A DNA stretch of 64,000 nucleotides from contig CBDDLM010000004.1 of NCBI GenBank assembly GCA_965230665.1, positions 2,790,001-2,854,000 on the forward strand, in the 5' to 3' direction. This DNA is from JAGNRR01 sp965230665 (lineage in GTDB: Bacteria > Bacteroidota > Bacteroidia > Chitinophagales > Chitinophagaceae). Shown in pieces: positions 17,966 through 27,190 of this stretch. The notes beneath the pieces are model-generated. The model had not been told where the DNA came from and searched no databases. It was given only the letters and a program-made list of their open reading frames with translations. The position numbers were made by a program, and so were the translations under genes. How positions within the stretch are numbered: position 1 is the first letter of the stretch; each line of letters begins with the position of its first letter.

Positions 17966-19336
17966 ATGAATCGTCTTGTCCTCGTTTTAGTATTATTTCT
18001 TCTTGGTCATTGTGTATCTTCTGCTCAGATTACGTTCGAAAAAACTTACGGTGGGGTCTTAACAGAAGAAGGTAAATCTGTAAGACAAACCTGGGATGAT
18101 GGATATATTATTGGTGGAACCAATTTGGTTAGAACAAACGATTCGGGTAGGGTACTATGGACTAAACCTTATCCATCAGAATACGCCAGTACAACATGGG
18201 ATAGTGCTTATATTCTTGTTCATAATGATAACAACGTTTATTTTACCAAAGTAGATCAAATGGGAGACACTATTTGGAATACATCGTATTCAGCTGGTTT
18301 GTGGGCTCGAGAGGCACATTCCATTGAGCAAACAAAAGATGGAGGTTATATAGTAGCAGGACATTATCAAGACTTTTCGGGTTCAGGAATGATGTTGCTA
18401 AAGTTGAATGCCTCTGGTCATGTCGTTTGGAGGAAGACATGGAGTGAACCAACATCTGCTGGGTTTGGCTATGGACTGTCTGCACATGAAACATCTGACA
18501 AAGGCTATATAATAGTTGGGTATACCTACATCGATTACTATGACTCTAATAAACATAAAGATATTTTTGTAGCGAAAGCAGATAGCCTTGGGAATAATCA
18601 ATGGTTAAGAAATTTTGGTGATTCTACTGATGAATTTGGTTATGATGTTCACGAGACTAGTGATGGTCATTATTTGATAGCCGGAAGTCAATATGACCTT
18701 ACATCGAGTAATACCAAAATGTATTTATTAAAACTAAATACAATGGGCGATACTATATGGACTAGAAGATATGGTGGTCTGTTCTTGAGTGAGCTAAAAT
18801 CAGTTTGGGAAACGACGGATGGCGCTTATGTCCTAGCTGGAAGTAGTAATTCTAGTACATCGGGAGGGGCTACGAATCTTTCTGTCCTAAAAGTTGATAC
18901 TGCGGGTAGCATATTATGGGATAAAGAATATGGTCATACTGATTTTGATTATGCCAATGAAATAAGGCAAACAACAGATGGTGGGTTTATCGTTACAGGC
19001 TTAGCTAATTTAGGGGGAATTCCCAATGGTGATATGTATTTGTTGAAGTTGGATTCATTAGGTAATATGACCTTTCCAACCTCTATCTCAGAAATGTACG
19101 ACAAGATCAATATTCATGTTTATCCAAATCCATCAGAAGGGATAATCTATATTAAATCAAATATTTCCAACGCTACAATTCGAATTTTTAATTTTGAAGG
19201 GAGGGAAGTATTCGAACAAAAACTTGAAAGAGGAAAGACAAAAATAGAGATACCTTTTTGGGCCATGGGTATTTATTTATACCAAGTGCAACAAAGTGAA
19301 GAGGTACTTAAAAGAGGGAAACTAGTCATAAAATAA
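17966..19336 (+). CDS. T9SS type A sorting domain protein with propeller-like repeats
   Basis: A 456-residue secreted protein. The signal peptide is MNRLVLVLVLFLLGHCVSSAQ, with cleavage expected after SAQ. The body carries about six repeats whose shared core is a Q/E-T-x-D-G-G-Y-I-V-x-G motif, for example EQTKDGGYIVAG, HETSDGHYLIAG, WETTDGAYVLAG and RQTTDGGFIVTG, each followed by an L/VKxDxxGxxxW strand. This suggests a beta-propeller. The last 75 residues form a type A sorting domain (VYPNPSEGIIYIKS through to GKLVIK), so export should be through the type IX system to the cell surface or medium. The function is unknown. A terminator follows. Confidence 0.88.
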   Translation: MNRLVLVLVLFLLGHCVSSAQITFEKTYGGVLTEEGKSVRQTWDDGYIIGGTNLVRTNDSGRVLWTKPYPSEYASTTWDSAYILVHNDNNVYFTKVDQMGDTIWNTSYSAGLWAREAHSIEQTKDGGYIVAGHYQDFSGSGMMLLKLNASGHVVWRKTWSEPTSAGFGYGLSAHETSDKGYIIVGYTYIDYYDSNKHKDIFVAKADSLGNNQWLRNFGDSTDEFGYDVHETSDGHYLIAGSQYDLTSSNTKMYLLKLNTMGDTIWTRRYGGLFLSELKSVWETTDGAYVLAGSSNSSTSGGATNLSVLKVDTAGSILWDKEYGHTDFDYANEIRQTTDGGFIVTGLANLGGIPNGDMYLLKLDSLGNMTFPTSISEMYDKINIHVYPNPSEGIIYIKSNISNATIRIFNFEGREVFEQKLERGKTKIEIPFWAMGIYLYQVQQSEEVLKRGKLVIK

Positions 19337-19348
19337 TTCAACTTGCTT

Positions 19349-19384
19349 AAAAGCCTTGACCTGATTATATCAAGGCCTTTTAAT
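19349..19384. terminator. Bidirectional terminator between the T9SS gene and the acyl-CoA dehydrogenase gene
   Basis: AAAAG-CCTTGA (19349-19359) pairs with TCAAGG-CCTTTT (19370-19381) with a one-base bulge and a 10-base loop. A-rich and T-rich flanks allow use in both directions between these convergent genes. Confidence 0.7.
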
Positions 19385-19390
19385 CTGTTT

Positions 19391-20569
19391 TTATTTAAAG
19401 GCATTAATGCCAGTGACATCCATACCCGTGATTAGTAGGTGAATGTCATGCGTACCCTCATAAGTCACAACACTTTCGAGGTTCATCATATGTCGCATAA
19501 TCGAATATTCGCCTGTAATACCCATACCACCATGCATTTGTCGAGCATCGCGAGCAATATTCAATGCGATCTCACACGAATTACGTTTAGCCATACTCAC
19601 TTGAGCCGGAGTAGCTCTGTTTTCATTCATTAATTTACCCAATCGCCAAACTAATAACTGTCCTTTGGTGATTTCTGTAATCATTTCAGCAAGTTTCTTT
19701 TGCTGTAATTGAAAACCTGCAATGGGTTTTCCAAATTGTTCTCGTTGTAAAGTATACCGTAGGGCACTATCATAACAATCCATGGCAGCGCCTAATGCGC
19801 CCCAGGCAATTCCATATCTAGCTTTACTCAAACAACTTAATGGACCACGTAAGCCTTTAATATTTGGAAAGATGTTTTCTTTAGGAACTTTTACATTGTC
19901 AAAAACAAGTTCACCAGTACAGCTGGCACGTAAACTCCATTTGCCATGTATTTCTGGTGTAGTAAACCCTTCCATTCCACGTTCTACAATCAAACCTCTA
20001 ATAACGCCTTCTTCATCTTTAGCCCATACTACAGCTACTTGCGCTTCTGGACTATTACTAATCCACATCTTGGCACCATTCAGAATAACATGATCGCCAG
20101 CATCTTTAATGTTAGTGATCATACTGCCTGGATCGCTACCACTGTCGGGCTCGGTCAAGCCAAAACAACCCAACCATTCTCCACTGGCTAGTTTAGGTAA
20201 ATATTTTTGCTTTTGTTCCTCACTTCCGAAGGCATGAATTGGAAACATAACAAGGCTCCCTTGCACACTAGCTGTTGATCTCATTCCGCTATCGCTACGC
20301 TCTATCTCCTGCATCATCAATCCATAACTAATATAGTCTAAGCCACCACCGCCATATTCTACAGGGATGGTAGGTCCAAAAACACCGAGCTCGCCCATTT
20401 GAGGAACAAGGTGACTTGGAAACTTATTATCCTGAGCCCAACCTTCAATATGTGGGCTTACTTCTTTTTTGATCCAAGCACGAACGCTATCTCGAATAAG
20501 CTTATGCTCATCGGTCAATAATTCATCTACTAAATAATAATCTGGGTGTTGGTATAAATCTTGTGCCAT
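19391..20569 (-). CDS. gcdH: Acyl-CoA dehydrogenase, glutaryl-CoA dehydrogenase-like
   Basis: A 392-residue FAD-dependent enzyme that oxidises an acyl-CoA. The N-terminal helical domain contains GVFGPTIPVEYGGGGLDY. The middle domain has GLTEPDSGSDPGSM and MWISNSPEAQVAVVWAK. The C-terminal domain has KARYGIAWGALGAAMDCYD, RQMHGGMGITGEY and the catalytic glutamate in VVTYEGTHDIHLL. The RYGIAWGALGA and YEGTHDIHLLI segments are the best matches to glutaryl-CoA dehydrogenase, which makes crotonyl-CoA during lysine and tryptophan breakdown, but a different short-chain substrate cannot be excluded. It overlaps the upstream lipoprotein stop by one base (TAATG), so the two are likely translated together. 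Confidence 0.85.
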   Translation of the reverse strand: MAQDLYQHPDYYLVDELLTDEHKLIRDSVRAWIKKEVSPHIEGWAQDNKFPSHLVPQMGELGVFGPTIPVEYGGGGLDYISYGLMMQEIERSDSGMRSTASVQGSLVMFPIHAFGSEEQKQKYLPKLASGEWLGCFGLTEPDSGSDPGSMITNIKDAGDHVILNGAKMWISNSPEAQVAVVWAKDEEGVIRGLIVERGMEGFTTPEIHGKWSLRASCTGELVFDNVKVPKENIFPNIKGLRGPLSCLSKARYGIAWGALGAAMDCYDSALRYTLQREQFGKPIAGFQLQQKKLAEMITEITKGQLLVWRLGKLMNENRATPAQVSMAKRNSCEIALNIARDARQMHGGMGITGEYSIMRHMMNLESVVTYEGTHDIHLLITGMDVTGINAFK

Positions 20570-21090
20570 TATAAATTTCTTGCTTTGAGTGTAATAATGC
20601 TAGTATCGTATTGATCTACTTTTTTAAGCTTTAAGTTATCATTTGAAAGTTCCAGAATCGCCAGACGAATTACACCGGGAACACCAGTAAACTCTTCTGT
20701 GTCAAGAACAATTTCATTTTCTTCAATTTTCCATTTTGCTGAATCAACACCATTGATAGAAGTAAAATAGGCGTTGCCATTCGGATTGAACTCCATGAAG
20801 GAATTTTCAACTTCTCGTTTCATTAATTCTCGTTGTTCCTTAAATGTTTCAGTGGTAAATCGTTTAAAGGAATCTACCGAATTGTCAAAAAATTCTAATC
20901 GTTCATTATTTTCGGTGATGGTATCCATCAAAGTTTGGTAATAGGCAAATTCTCGATCCAAGCTCGAATTTTTTATGTCGATGGTCTTCCATTTCTTAGT
21001 AATCTGTGCATTTTCTCCAGTTCCACAAGCCGCGAGAAAAAGGAGCATTAAGCACGAAAAAGACCTTAAAATAGCCGTATTTACTGACAT
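20569..21090 (-). CDS. Hypothetical lipoprotein upstream of gcdH
   Basis: A 173-residue protein with a lipoprotein signal: a hydrophobic stretch LRSFSCLMLLFLAAC with the lipobox LAAC, so the mature protein should be a lipid-anchored periplasmic or outer-membrane protein. The body alternates short beta-strand-like segments (NAYFTSINGVDSAKWKIEENEIVLD) with an earlier charged helix, which is reminiscent of small lipocalin-like Bacteroidota lipoproteins. I do not recognise a named family. The ATG at 21090 sits 5 bases after an exact promoter box. Its stop codon shares one base with the gcdH start. Confidence 0.75.
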   Translation of the reverse strand: MSVNTAILRSFSCLMLLFLAACGTGENAQITKKWKTIDIKNSSLDREFAYYQTLMDTITENNERLEFFDNSVDSFKRFTTETFKEQRELMKREVENSFMEFNPNGNAYFTSINGVDSAKWKIEENEIVLDTEEFTGVPGVIRLAILELSNDNLKLKKVDQYDTSIITLKARNL

Positions 21091-21095
21091 CGGCG

Positions 21096-21103
21096 CAAAG
21101 GTA
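21096..21103 (-). promoter_or_regulatory. TAnnTTTG promoter box of the lipoprotein-gcdH operon
   Basis: TACCTTTG followed by CGCCG and then the ATG. Only 5 bases separate the box from the start codon, which implies a leaderless message. Confidence 0.6.
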
Positions 21104-21219
21104 CTTCATAATTTTTCAATATTTCCTAACTATTTCAAATTGAATCATGAATGTTGATATCCCGTATTAAATCTGACTAAATTATGCTAGTTGCCTATGG
21201 CTAATCATTGCATCGACTT

Positions 21220-21227
21220 TACATTTG
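21220..21227 (+). promoter_or_regulatory. TAnnTTTG promoter box of the hydroxyacyl-CoA dehydrogenase gene
   Basis: TACATTTG followed by CG, with a 33-base leader before the ATG at 21261. It is the normal-leader exception among several very short leaders nearby. Confidence 0.6.
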
Positions 21228-21260
21228 CGTGCAATTATTAAAATTTAGATAACATAACTA

Positions 21261-22169
21261 ATGAATAAAGAAATTAAAAATGTTGCAGTAGTTGGTGCGG
21301 GTACGATGGGGAATGGTATTTGTCATGTTTTTGCTCAAACTGGGCATAAGGTACATTTGGTGGATATATCTCAAGATGCCTTGGATCGTGCACTCGCGAC
21401 TATTACAAAGAATTTTGATCGCCAAATTAAGAAGGAGATTATTGGAGAAGAAGTAAAAAACGAAGCACTGGCAAACATTACAACTTTTACCGATATGGAA
21501 ACAGGGCTGAAAGGCGTAGATATGGTTGTAGAGGCTGCTACTGAGAACATCGAGTTTAAAGAGAGCTTATTCGAACAGATGGATGGTTTTACTGGTGACG
21601 ATTGTATTTTGGCTTCAAATACTTCTTCGGTAAGTATTACACGTTTGGCTGCTAAGACAAGTAAGCCACATAATGTGATCGGTATGCATTTTATGAACCC
21701 TGTTCCTGTAATGAAACTTGTTGAGATCATTAATGGATATGCAACCAGTTTAGAAACAACAACTACGACAACTGGTTTAGCAGTTAAACTTGGTAAGGTG
21801 CCTTGTACTGCTGAAGATTATCCAGGATTCATTAGTAATCGTATTTTATTACCAATGATCAATGAGGCAATTATCTCTTTACAAGAAGGGGTAGCAGGTG
21901 TTGAAGAGATTGATACTATCATGAAGTTAGGTATGGGACACCCTATGGGCCCCTTACAACTGGCAGATTTTATTGGTTTAGATACCTGTCTAAGTATTTT
22001 AGATGTTATGCAAACTCAAATTGGTAAACAGAAGTATGCTCCCGCCACGTTATTAAAGAATATGGTACAAGCAGGTCGTTTGGGGCGTAAAACTGGAGAA
22101 GGATTTTATAAATACACAGCGGGTTCAAAGGAACTTGTGGTAAGCGATTCTTTTAAGAAAAAAGCTTAG
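21261..22169 (+). CDS. 3-hydroxybutyryl-CoA dehydrogenase
   Basis: A 302-residue NAD-dependent 3-hydroxyacyl-CoA dehydrogenase. The Rossmann motif VAVVGAGTMGNGICHVFAQ is at residues 8-26, followed by the VHLVDI strand end. The catalytic histidine is in IGMHFMNPVPVMKLVE, the asparagine in ASNTSSVSIT, and the C-terminal domain has GFISNRILLPMINEAI and MGHPMGPLQLADFIGLD. The length and lack of a fused hydratase indicate the short-chain monofunctional type (hbd, paaH-like). It may act after the glutaryl-CoA dehydrogenase or in phenylacetate degradation with paaZ. It overlaps the convergent yqgE by 4 bases. Confidence 0.92.
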   Translation: MNKEIKNVAVVGAGTMGNGICHVFAQTGHKVHLVDISQDALDRALATITKNFDRQIKKEIIGEEVKNEALANITTFTDMETGLKGVDMVVEAATENIEFKESLFEQMDGFTGDDCILASNTSSVSITRLAAKTSKPHNVIGMHFMNPVPVMKLVEIINGYATSLETTTTTTGLAVKLGKVPCTAEDYPGFISNRILLPMINEAIISLQEGVAGVEEIDTIMKLGMGHPMGPLQLADFIGLDTCLSILDVMQTQIGKQKYAPATLLKNMVQAGRLGRKTGEGFYKYTAGSKELVVSDSFKKKA

Positions 22170-22741
22170 TTTAAACTTGGGTCTATAGGAAGTTTGGTCA
22201 AAGGATGATATACTTTATCTAGTGCCAAAATAGATTCTTCCCAAAGAGAGGCTCTTTTATGATTAAAAACTTGAGGTTGGCTTGTATCAGAAACAAGCCA
22301 ACTTTTTTTGTCTATTTCGTTGTTTAATTGGTCTTGCCCCCAGCCAGCGTATCCAACAAAGAAAAGAATATTCTGCGGGCTCAATTTTTCCTCTTGTAAT
22401 AGCTTAATGGCCAGCTCAAAGTCACCGCCGAAGTAGATCGTTTCATTTGTCTTTTCACCACCCAACAGGTCACCTTGATTATGTAGAAAATGAATAGAGG
22501 TATTATCTACGGGGCCGCCTAAATAGACAGGGATATGTTCTCGTTCAAGAGGTTCAATAAAATAGTCTAAGGTTTTATCTAAGGGCTTATTTAATACAAA
22601 ACCAAAACTTCCTTCGGCATTATGACTGCAGAGGTAAACAACACCGCGTTGAAAGTGAGGGTCAGAAAGTAAAGGTTCTGCAATTAAAATTTTGCCTGCT
22701 TCAGGCTGAATCCCAGTTTTTATTTTGAAATTAAAGTCCAT
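22166..22741 (-). CDS. YqgE/AlgH family protein
   Basis: A 191-residue protein of the YqgE/AlgH family. The GKILIAEPLLSDPHFQRGVVYLCSHN N-terminal region (split over two strands), GSFGFVLNKPLDKTL, VYLGGPVDNTSIHFLH and LFFVGYAGWGQDQLNNEI are all characteristic. The molecular role of the family is not established. The AlgH name comes from Pseudomonas alginate regulation and does not imply that pathway here. The stop codon overlaps that of the convergent dehydrogenase gene. A near-consensus TACTTTCG box lies at 22755-22762, 13 bases before the start. Confidence 0.9.
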   Translation of the reverse strand: MDFNFKIKTGIQPEAGKILIAEPLLSDPHFQRGVVYLCSHNAEGSFGFVLNKPLDKTLDYFIEPLEREHIPVYLGGPVDNTSIHFLHNQGDLLGGEKTNETIYFGGDFELAIKLLQEEKLSPQNILFFVGYAGWGQDQLNNEIDKKSWLVSDTSQPQVFNHKRASLWEESILALDKVYHPLTKLPIDPSLN

Positions 22742-22824
22742 GTTTACATTCCTTCGAAAGTAATTATTCCAGTTTGAAAGCCGATAAAAAAAACTTAAAA
22801 AAAAAACTACACCATTTTAGTGCG

Positions 22825-22832
22825 TACTTTTG
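22825..22832 (+). promoter_or_regulatory. TAnnTTTG promoter box of the orphan histidine kinase
   Basis: TACTTTTG is exact. An in-frame TTG at 22830 lies inside it, so translation should begin at the ATG at 22845, 12 bases downstream of the box. Confidence 0.6.
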
Positions 22833-22844
22833 TGTGACAGTCTA

Positions 22845-24110
22845 ATGAAGAAGCTTTTTCCGCTTATTATAACACTAACGGCCATTTCCCTTTTAGGAAT
22901 AATAATTGTTCAAGTACAATGGATCACTTCGGCTATTAAGTTAAAACAAGACCAATATCAACGAGATGTACATTCTGTATTAGATATTGTAAAAGATTCT
23001 GTTGTCAATAGAAAGGTAAGAGGGATTTTGCCTATTGAAGAGCAAGAACCTGATTTTACAAATTCGCCCCCAACGCATAAGGTATATAATCGTTATGAAA
23101 TGACTCATTTGCTGGAAAGTAAGTTGCTTGAGCGAGGAGTTAAACAAGAGTTTCAATATTGCGTTACTGATGGTGCTGATGCGAAAACTTTGTTTAGTGA
23201 AGGGTTTCGAGAAGAGTATTTTACTGATCCGCAAATATTTAATATAAACGTTTCGGGTAGGACGGCATCCAATTCTGAGACACTTCATTTACATATCTTA
23301 CAGCCACAAGACTACTTCAAGAATCAATTGTTCTTCATGGTGCTTGGAGCATTACTTTTTACCTGCATTATTATAGCAGCGTTTGTTCTGACTATCCGTA
23401 CAATGCTTTCACAAAGAAAACTGTCTGAAATTAAGAGTGATTTTATTAATAATATGACTCATGAGTTTAAAACACCCATAGCTACCATTCAGTTGGCTAG
23501 TGATGCATTAAATAATGATAAGGTATTAGGTGACAGAGAAAATATTCGCTACTACAGAAATATTATTAAAGAAGAAAATAGAAGAATGCATAAACAGGTA
23601 GAGCGGATACTAAATGCTGCGAAGCTTGAAAAGGATGAAATTAAATTGCAGCTTAAACAAGTTGATGTACATGAAGTAATTCATAAGGTGATTAATAATT
23701 CCAAGTTACAAGTTGACGAGGCTAATGCAGAATTGAAAGAGAATCTCAAAGCTGCTGCTCACCTTATTATGGCAGATGAAGTACATTTCTCAAATATTAT
23801 TTTTAATCTATTGGATAATGCCATTAAGTATAGTGAACGAGCTCCTAGAATTTTGATATCAACTGAGAATTTTGGGAATTCTATTCATATTAAATTCAGA
23901 GATAATGGCATTGGTATGCCTAAAGATGTCGTCAATAACATTTTTGAAAAGTTTTATCGAGCTCATACCGGAAACAAACATAATGTAAAGGGTTTTGGAC
24001 TTGGACTAACCTATGTAAAACGGGTAATTGATTTACACGATGCTAAAATATCTGTAGATAGTGAGCCCGGTGTCGGTAGTGAGTTTACAATTGTTTTTCC
24101 ATACATCTAG
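22845..24110 (+). CDS. Sensor histidine kinase, RprX-like, without adjacent regulator
   Basis: A 421-residue inner-membrane kinase. A first membrane segment (LFPLIITLTAISLLGIIIVQV) and a second near residues 162-187 flank a periplasmic sensor region of about 130 residues. The H-box MTHEFKTPIATIQ carries the phosphorylated histidine near residue 206. The N-box NIIFNLLDNAIKYS, G1 DNGIGM, F-box FEKFYRA and G2 GFGLGLTYVK follow. No HAMP domain is evident between the second segment and the kinase core. The architecture resembles Bacteroides RprX, which normally sits beside its regulator RprY, but no response regulator gene adjoins. The TAG stop overlaps the stop of the convergent LD-carboxypeptidase gene as CTAG. 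Confidence 0.88.
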   Translation: MKKLFPLIITLTAISLLGIIIVQVQWITSAIKLKQDQYQRDVHSVLDIVKDSVVNRKVRGILPIEEQEPDFTNSPPTHKVYNRYEMTHLLESKLLERGVKQEFQYCVTDGADAKTLFSEGFREEYFTDPQIFNINVSGRTASNSETLHLHILQPQDYFKNQLFFMVLGALLFTCIIIAAFVLTIRTMLSQRKLSEIKSDFINNMTHEFKTPIATIQLASDALNNDKVLGDRENIRYYRNIIKEENRRMHKQVERILNAAKLEKDEIKLQLKQVDVHEVIHKVINNSKLQVDEANAELKENLKAAAHLIMADEVHFSNIIFNLLDNAIKYSERAPRILISTENFGNSIHIKFRDNGIGMPKDVVNNIFEKFYRAHTGNKHNVKGFGLGLTYVKRVIDLHDAKISVDSEPGVGSEFTIVFPYI

Positions 24111-25024
24111 CTTTGAGAAACTTCTTGGAGGGTTACAATATTCTCCTGAACAGAAAGTTCATAAGTAGCTCCAACTTTAATCGCCAAATTGTGAGTTTGA
24201 TGTCCTATTGGGAAGTCATAACAAACCGGATACTTGAATTGTTTTACCTTTTCATGAATAATTTCCTGTTCAGTCATTCCAAATGGTACTTCATTATCTT
24301 GCGTATCATTAAAGCTGCCAACAACAAGGCCAGCTAAGTGATCTAGTTTACCCGCGCGCAATAGCTGCCACATCATTCGATCAATATTATATCGATACTC
24401 ACTGATATCCTCAATAAACAGTATTTTACCTTGTGTATCAATATCATTATCAGTACCTATTAAATCACTAAGTAATGCCAAATTGCCACCAACCATTACC
24501 CCTTTTGTTTTTCCTATGCGTTGCAAGGAATGGGGTATGTGTGAATAGGCATGTTTGACTCCAGTTAGTGCGTCATAAATACTTTGTGTACTGAGCTGCT
24601 CTCTTTTTTCTGGAATATAAGCGCTACCCATATGTGCGTGTAGTGAGATAATATTTAGATTGGTGTGCGCGTGGCTATGAAAACATGTTATATCACTATA
24701 ACCAACAAGCCATTTAGGATGTTCTTTAAACTTGGTAAAATCCAATTGGTCTAAGATACGTACGCTACCATAACCTCCTCGTGCAAAGAAAATAGCTTGA
24801 ATATCTTCATCGTCAAGCATGTCTTGGAGCTCCATGAGTCGGTCTTTATCGGGAGCTGAAAATTTGAAGTAGCTTTTGCCTACATTTTTGCCAGTTTTAA
24901 GATTAAATCCCCATTGTCTAATTTGACGATACATGGCTTCCATATTGGAAGCTTCAACGGCACCTGCCGGACAGCATACTCCTATAGTATCTCCAGATTG
25001 TAAGAGTGGGGGTGTGGTTTGCAT
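24107..25024 (-). CDS. LD-carboxypeptidase, peptidase family S66
   Basis: A 305-residue cytoplasmic enzyme expected to trim the terminal D-alanine from recycled murein tetrapeptides. The N-terminal GDTIGVCCPAGA motif, the FFARGGYGSVRILDQLDF segment, the nucleophile serine in WLVGYSDITCFH, the VGGNLALLSDLIGT segment, the glutamate in LFIEDISEYRYNIDRMM and the histidine region near DFPIGHQTHNLAIKVG are in the expected order for S66. There is no signal peptide, as for LdcA. It is divergent from metG, with 28 bases between the two start codons. Confidence 0.9.
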   Translation of the reverse strand: MQTTPPLLQSGDTIGVCCPAGAVEASNMEAMYRQIRQWGFNLKTGKNVGKSYFKFSAPDKDRLMELQDMLDDEDIQAIFFARGGYGSVRILDQLDFTKFKEHPKWLVGYSDITCFHSHAHTNLNIISLHAHMGSAYIPEKREQLSTQSIYDALTGVKHAYSHIPHSLQRIGKTKGVMVGGNLALLSDLIGTDNDIDTQGKILFIEDISEYRYNIDRMMWQLLRAGKLDHLAGLVVGSFNDTQDNEVPFGMTEQEIIHEKVKQFKYPVCYDFPIGHQTHNLAIKVGATYELSVQENIVTLQEVSQS

Positions 25025-25036
25025 ATAGGTTTCTCT

Positions 25037-25044
25037 TATCTTTG
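25037..25044 (+). promoter_or_regulatory. TAnnTTTG promoter box of metG
   Basis: TATCTTTG lies 8 bases before the metG ATG at 25053 in the 28-base divergent gap. The leader is nearly absent. Confidence 0.6.
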
Positions 25045-25052
25045 CAAACTTA

Positions 25053-27113
25053 ATGTCAAACGAGAGAAAATATAGTAGATACTTAATAACAGCTGCGTTA
25101 CCTTATGCAAATGGCCCATTACATATCGGGCATTTGGCCGGGTGTTTTTTACCAGCAGATATTTATGTTCGGTATTTAAGAGCTCAGGAGCGCGATGTAA
25201 AATTTGTATGTGGAGCTGATGAACACGGTGTCCCAATTACGATTCGCGCCATGAAAGAAGAAGTAGGGCCTCAAGAAATTGTAGACCGTTACTATGATCT
25301 GCTGAAAGGCTCTTTTGAAGAATTTGGGATATCCTTTGATACATTTTCCAGAACTTCAAAGAAAGCACATCATGAAACGGCACAGGCTTTCTTTAAAAAA
25401 TTATATGATGATGGAGTCTTTGAAGAGAAAGAAAGCGAGCAATATTACGATGAGGAAAAAGGACAATTTTTAGCGGATCGGTATATTACTGGAACTTGCC
25501 CAAAATGTGCTCATGAAGGTGCGTATGGTGATCAATGTGAGAATTGCGGTTCGGCCTTAAGCCCTGATGAACTAATAAACCCAAAGTCTGCTTTGAGCGA
25601 TGCCATTCCTGTTAAACGAAGTACTAAACATTGGTATTTTCCTTTGTCGAAATATGAAGACTGGTTAAAAAGATGGTTGCTTGAAGAACATAAAGATTGG
25701 AAAAGCAATGTATATGGTCAATGTAAGAGTTGGTTAGATCAAGGCTTGCGTAGTAGAGCGATGACTAGAGACAGTGCATGGGGAGTGCCCGTACCATTAC
25801 CTAATGCAGAAGGTAAGGTTATGTATGTTTGGTTCGATGCCCCTATAGGTTATATTTCTGCCACAAAAGAAGTCACTTCCAATTGGGAGGACTATTGGAA
25901 ACAAGATGATACTAAGCTTGTTCATTTTATTGGGAAAGACAATATTGTATTCCATTGTATTATTTTCCCTGCGATGCTACAAGCGCATGGAGGATATGTA
26001 TTGCCGGAGAATGTGCCTGCTAATGAATTTTTAAACATTGAAGGTGAAAAAGTAAGCACAAGTCGAAACTGGGCAGTTTGGGTTCATGAATATTTGAAAG
26101 ACTTTCCTGATCAGCAGGATGCCATGCGTTATGTATTATGTGCTAATGCACCTGAAACAAAAGATAATGACTTTACTTGGAAGGACTTTCAAGATAGAAA
26201 CAATAATGAACTCGTTGCTATTTTTGGAAACTTTGTGAATCGTGTTATGGTTTTGAGCCATAAGTTCTGTGATGGAAAGATTCCTCCTTTTCATATGGAA
26301 GTAAAAGATGCTGCTGATGATCTTTTATATGAGAAAATTGTTTCTGCAAAGGCAAAGGTCGAACAAGGAATCGAAAGTTATAAATTTCGAGAAGCGATTT
26401 TCAATGTAATTGATTTAGCTCGTGAAGGTAATAAATACTTGCAGGAGAAAGAGCCTTGGAAACAGAAGGAAAACCAGCCGTTTATAGATAACTGCTTACA
26501 CCTTGGACTACAACTCGTAGCAAATCTTGCTATTCTTGCGCGTCCCTTTTTGCCAAACACAAGTGAGAAAATATGTAGCCAATTAAAAGTTATAGACAAA
26601 ATGCTCGAGTGGAAAAACGCTGGAAGCATTAAGTTGGTTAAAACAGGTTACTCTTTACGGCCTGCTGAACTGCTATTTACTAAGATTGAAGATGATAAGA
26701 TTGAGGAGCAGATACAAAAATTAAAAAAGAATGTTATGATAGACGACAAGCCTAGTGAGAACGCTGTGAAGGCAGATCCAATTGGACCTGAAATTCAGTT
26801 TGATGACTTTAGCAAGATTGACCTGCGGGTGGCAAAGATTGTTGAGGCCATTAAAGTGCCTAAAGCGGATAAGTTGCTACAACTTACCTTGGACGTTGGT
26901 TTCGAGACAAGGACTGTCCTCAGTGGAATTGCAGAACACTTTGACGTTGAAGAAATAATTGGTAGGCGTGTATCGCTAGTGGCCAATCTTGCTCCTAGAA
27001 AAATGAGAGGGGTTATGAGTGAGGGAATGATTCTTATGAGTGAAACCGAAGACGGGAAGTTGGTATTTGTCAGCCCAGATAATGAAGCTGCATTAGGTTC
27101 CAAGATTAGCTAG
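25053..27113 (+). CDS. metG: Methionyl-tRNA synthetase with C-terminal tRNA-binding domain
   Basis: A 686-residue class I synthetase that charges tRNA-Met. The HIGH motif is in LPYANGPLHIGHLAG near residues 15-29. A four-cysteine zinc knuckle CPKC...CENC lies near 145-165. The KMSKS loop appears as KVSTSRN, which is a usual variant in this phylum. The anticodon-binding helical domain follows. The last 105 residues (FSKIDLRVAKIVEAIKVPKADKLL onward, ending at KIS) form the EMAP/Trbp111-type tRNA-binding and dimerisation domain, joined by a lysine-rich linker near 565-580. A strong terminator follows. Confidence 0.97.
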   Translation: MSNERKYSRYLITAALPYANGPLHIGHLAGCFLPADIYVRYLRAQERDVKFVCGADEHGVPITIRAMKEEVGPQEIVDRYYDLLKGSFEEFGISFDTFSRTSKKAHHETAQAFFKKLYDDGVFEEKESEQYYDEEKGQFLADRYITGTCPKCAHEGAYGDQCENCGSALSPDELINPKSALSDAIPVKRSTKHWYFPLSKYEDWLKRWLLEEHKDWKSNVYGQCKSWLDQGLRSRAMTRDSAWGVPVPLPNAEGKVMYVWFDAPIGYISATKEVTSNWEDYWKQDDTKLVHFIGKDNIVFHCIIFPAMLQAHGGYVLPENVPANEFLNIEGEKVSTSRNWAVWVHEYLKDFPDQQDAMRYVLCANAPETKDNDFTWKDFQDRNNNELVAIFGNFVNRVMVLSHKFCDGKIPPFHMEVKDAADDLLYEKIVSAKAKVEQGIESYKFREAIFNVIDLAREGNKYLQEKEPWKQKENQPFIDNCLHLGLQLVANLAILARPFLPNTSEKICSQLKVIDKMLEWKNAGSIKLVKTGYSLRPAELLFTKIEDDKIEEQIQKLKKNVMIDDKPSENAVKADPIGPEIQFDDFSKIDLRVAKIVEAIKVPKADKLLQLTLDVGFETRTVLSGIAEHFDVEEIIGRRVSLVANLAPRKMRGVMSEGMILMSETEDGKLVFVSPDNEAALGSKIS

Positions 27114-27131
27114 AAAATTATTCGGATAAAC

Positions 27132-27167
27132 AAAAAAAGTACCTTCATTGGGAAGGTACTTTTTTTG
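27132..27167. terminator. Bidirectional terminator after metG
   Basis: The stem AAAAAAAGTACCTTC (27132-27146) pairs with GAAGGTACTTTTTTT (27152-27166) around a short loop. It has A-runs and T-runs on both sides and separates metG from the convergent barrel-protein operon. Confidence 0.88.
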
Positions 27168-27190
27168 TTATTACAAAATATTGATCTGAA

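Noticed and set aside
17966..19336. Tandem DNA repeat in the T9SS gene
   Set aside because: The repeated unit is at protein level, with clear sequence drift between copies. It is a propeller-like domain and not a DNA repeat or CRISPR.
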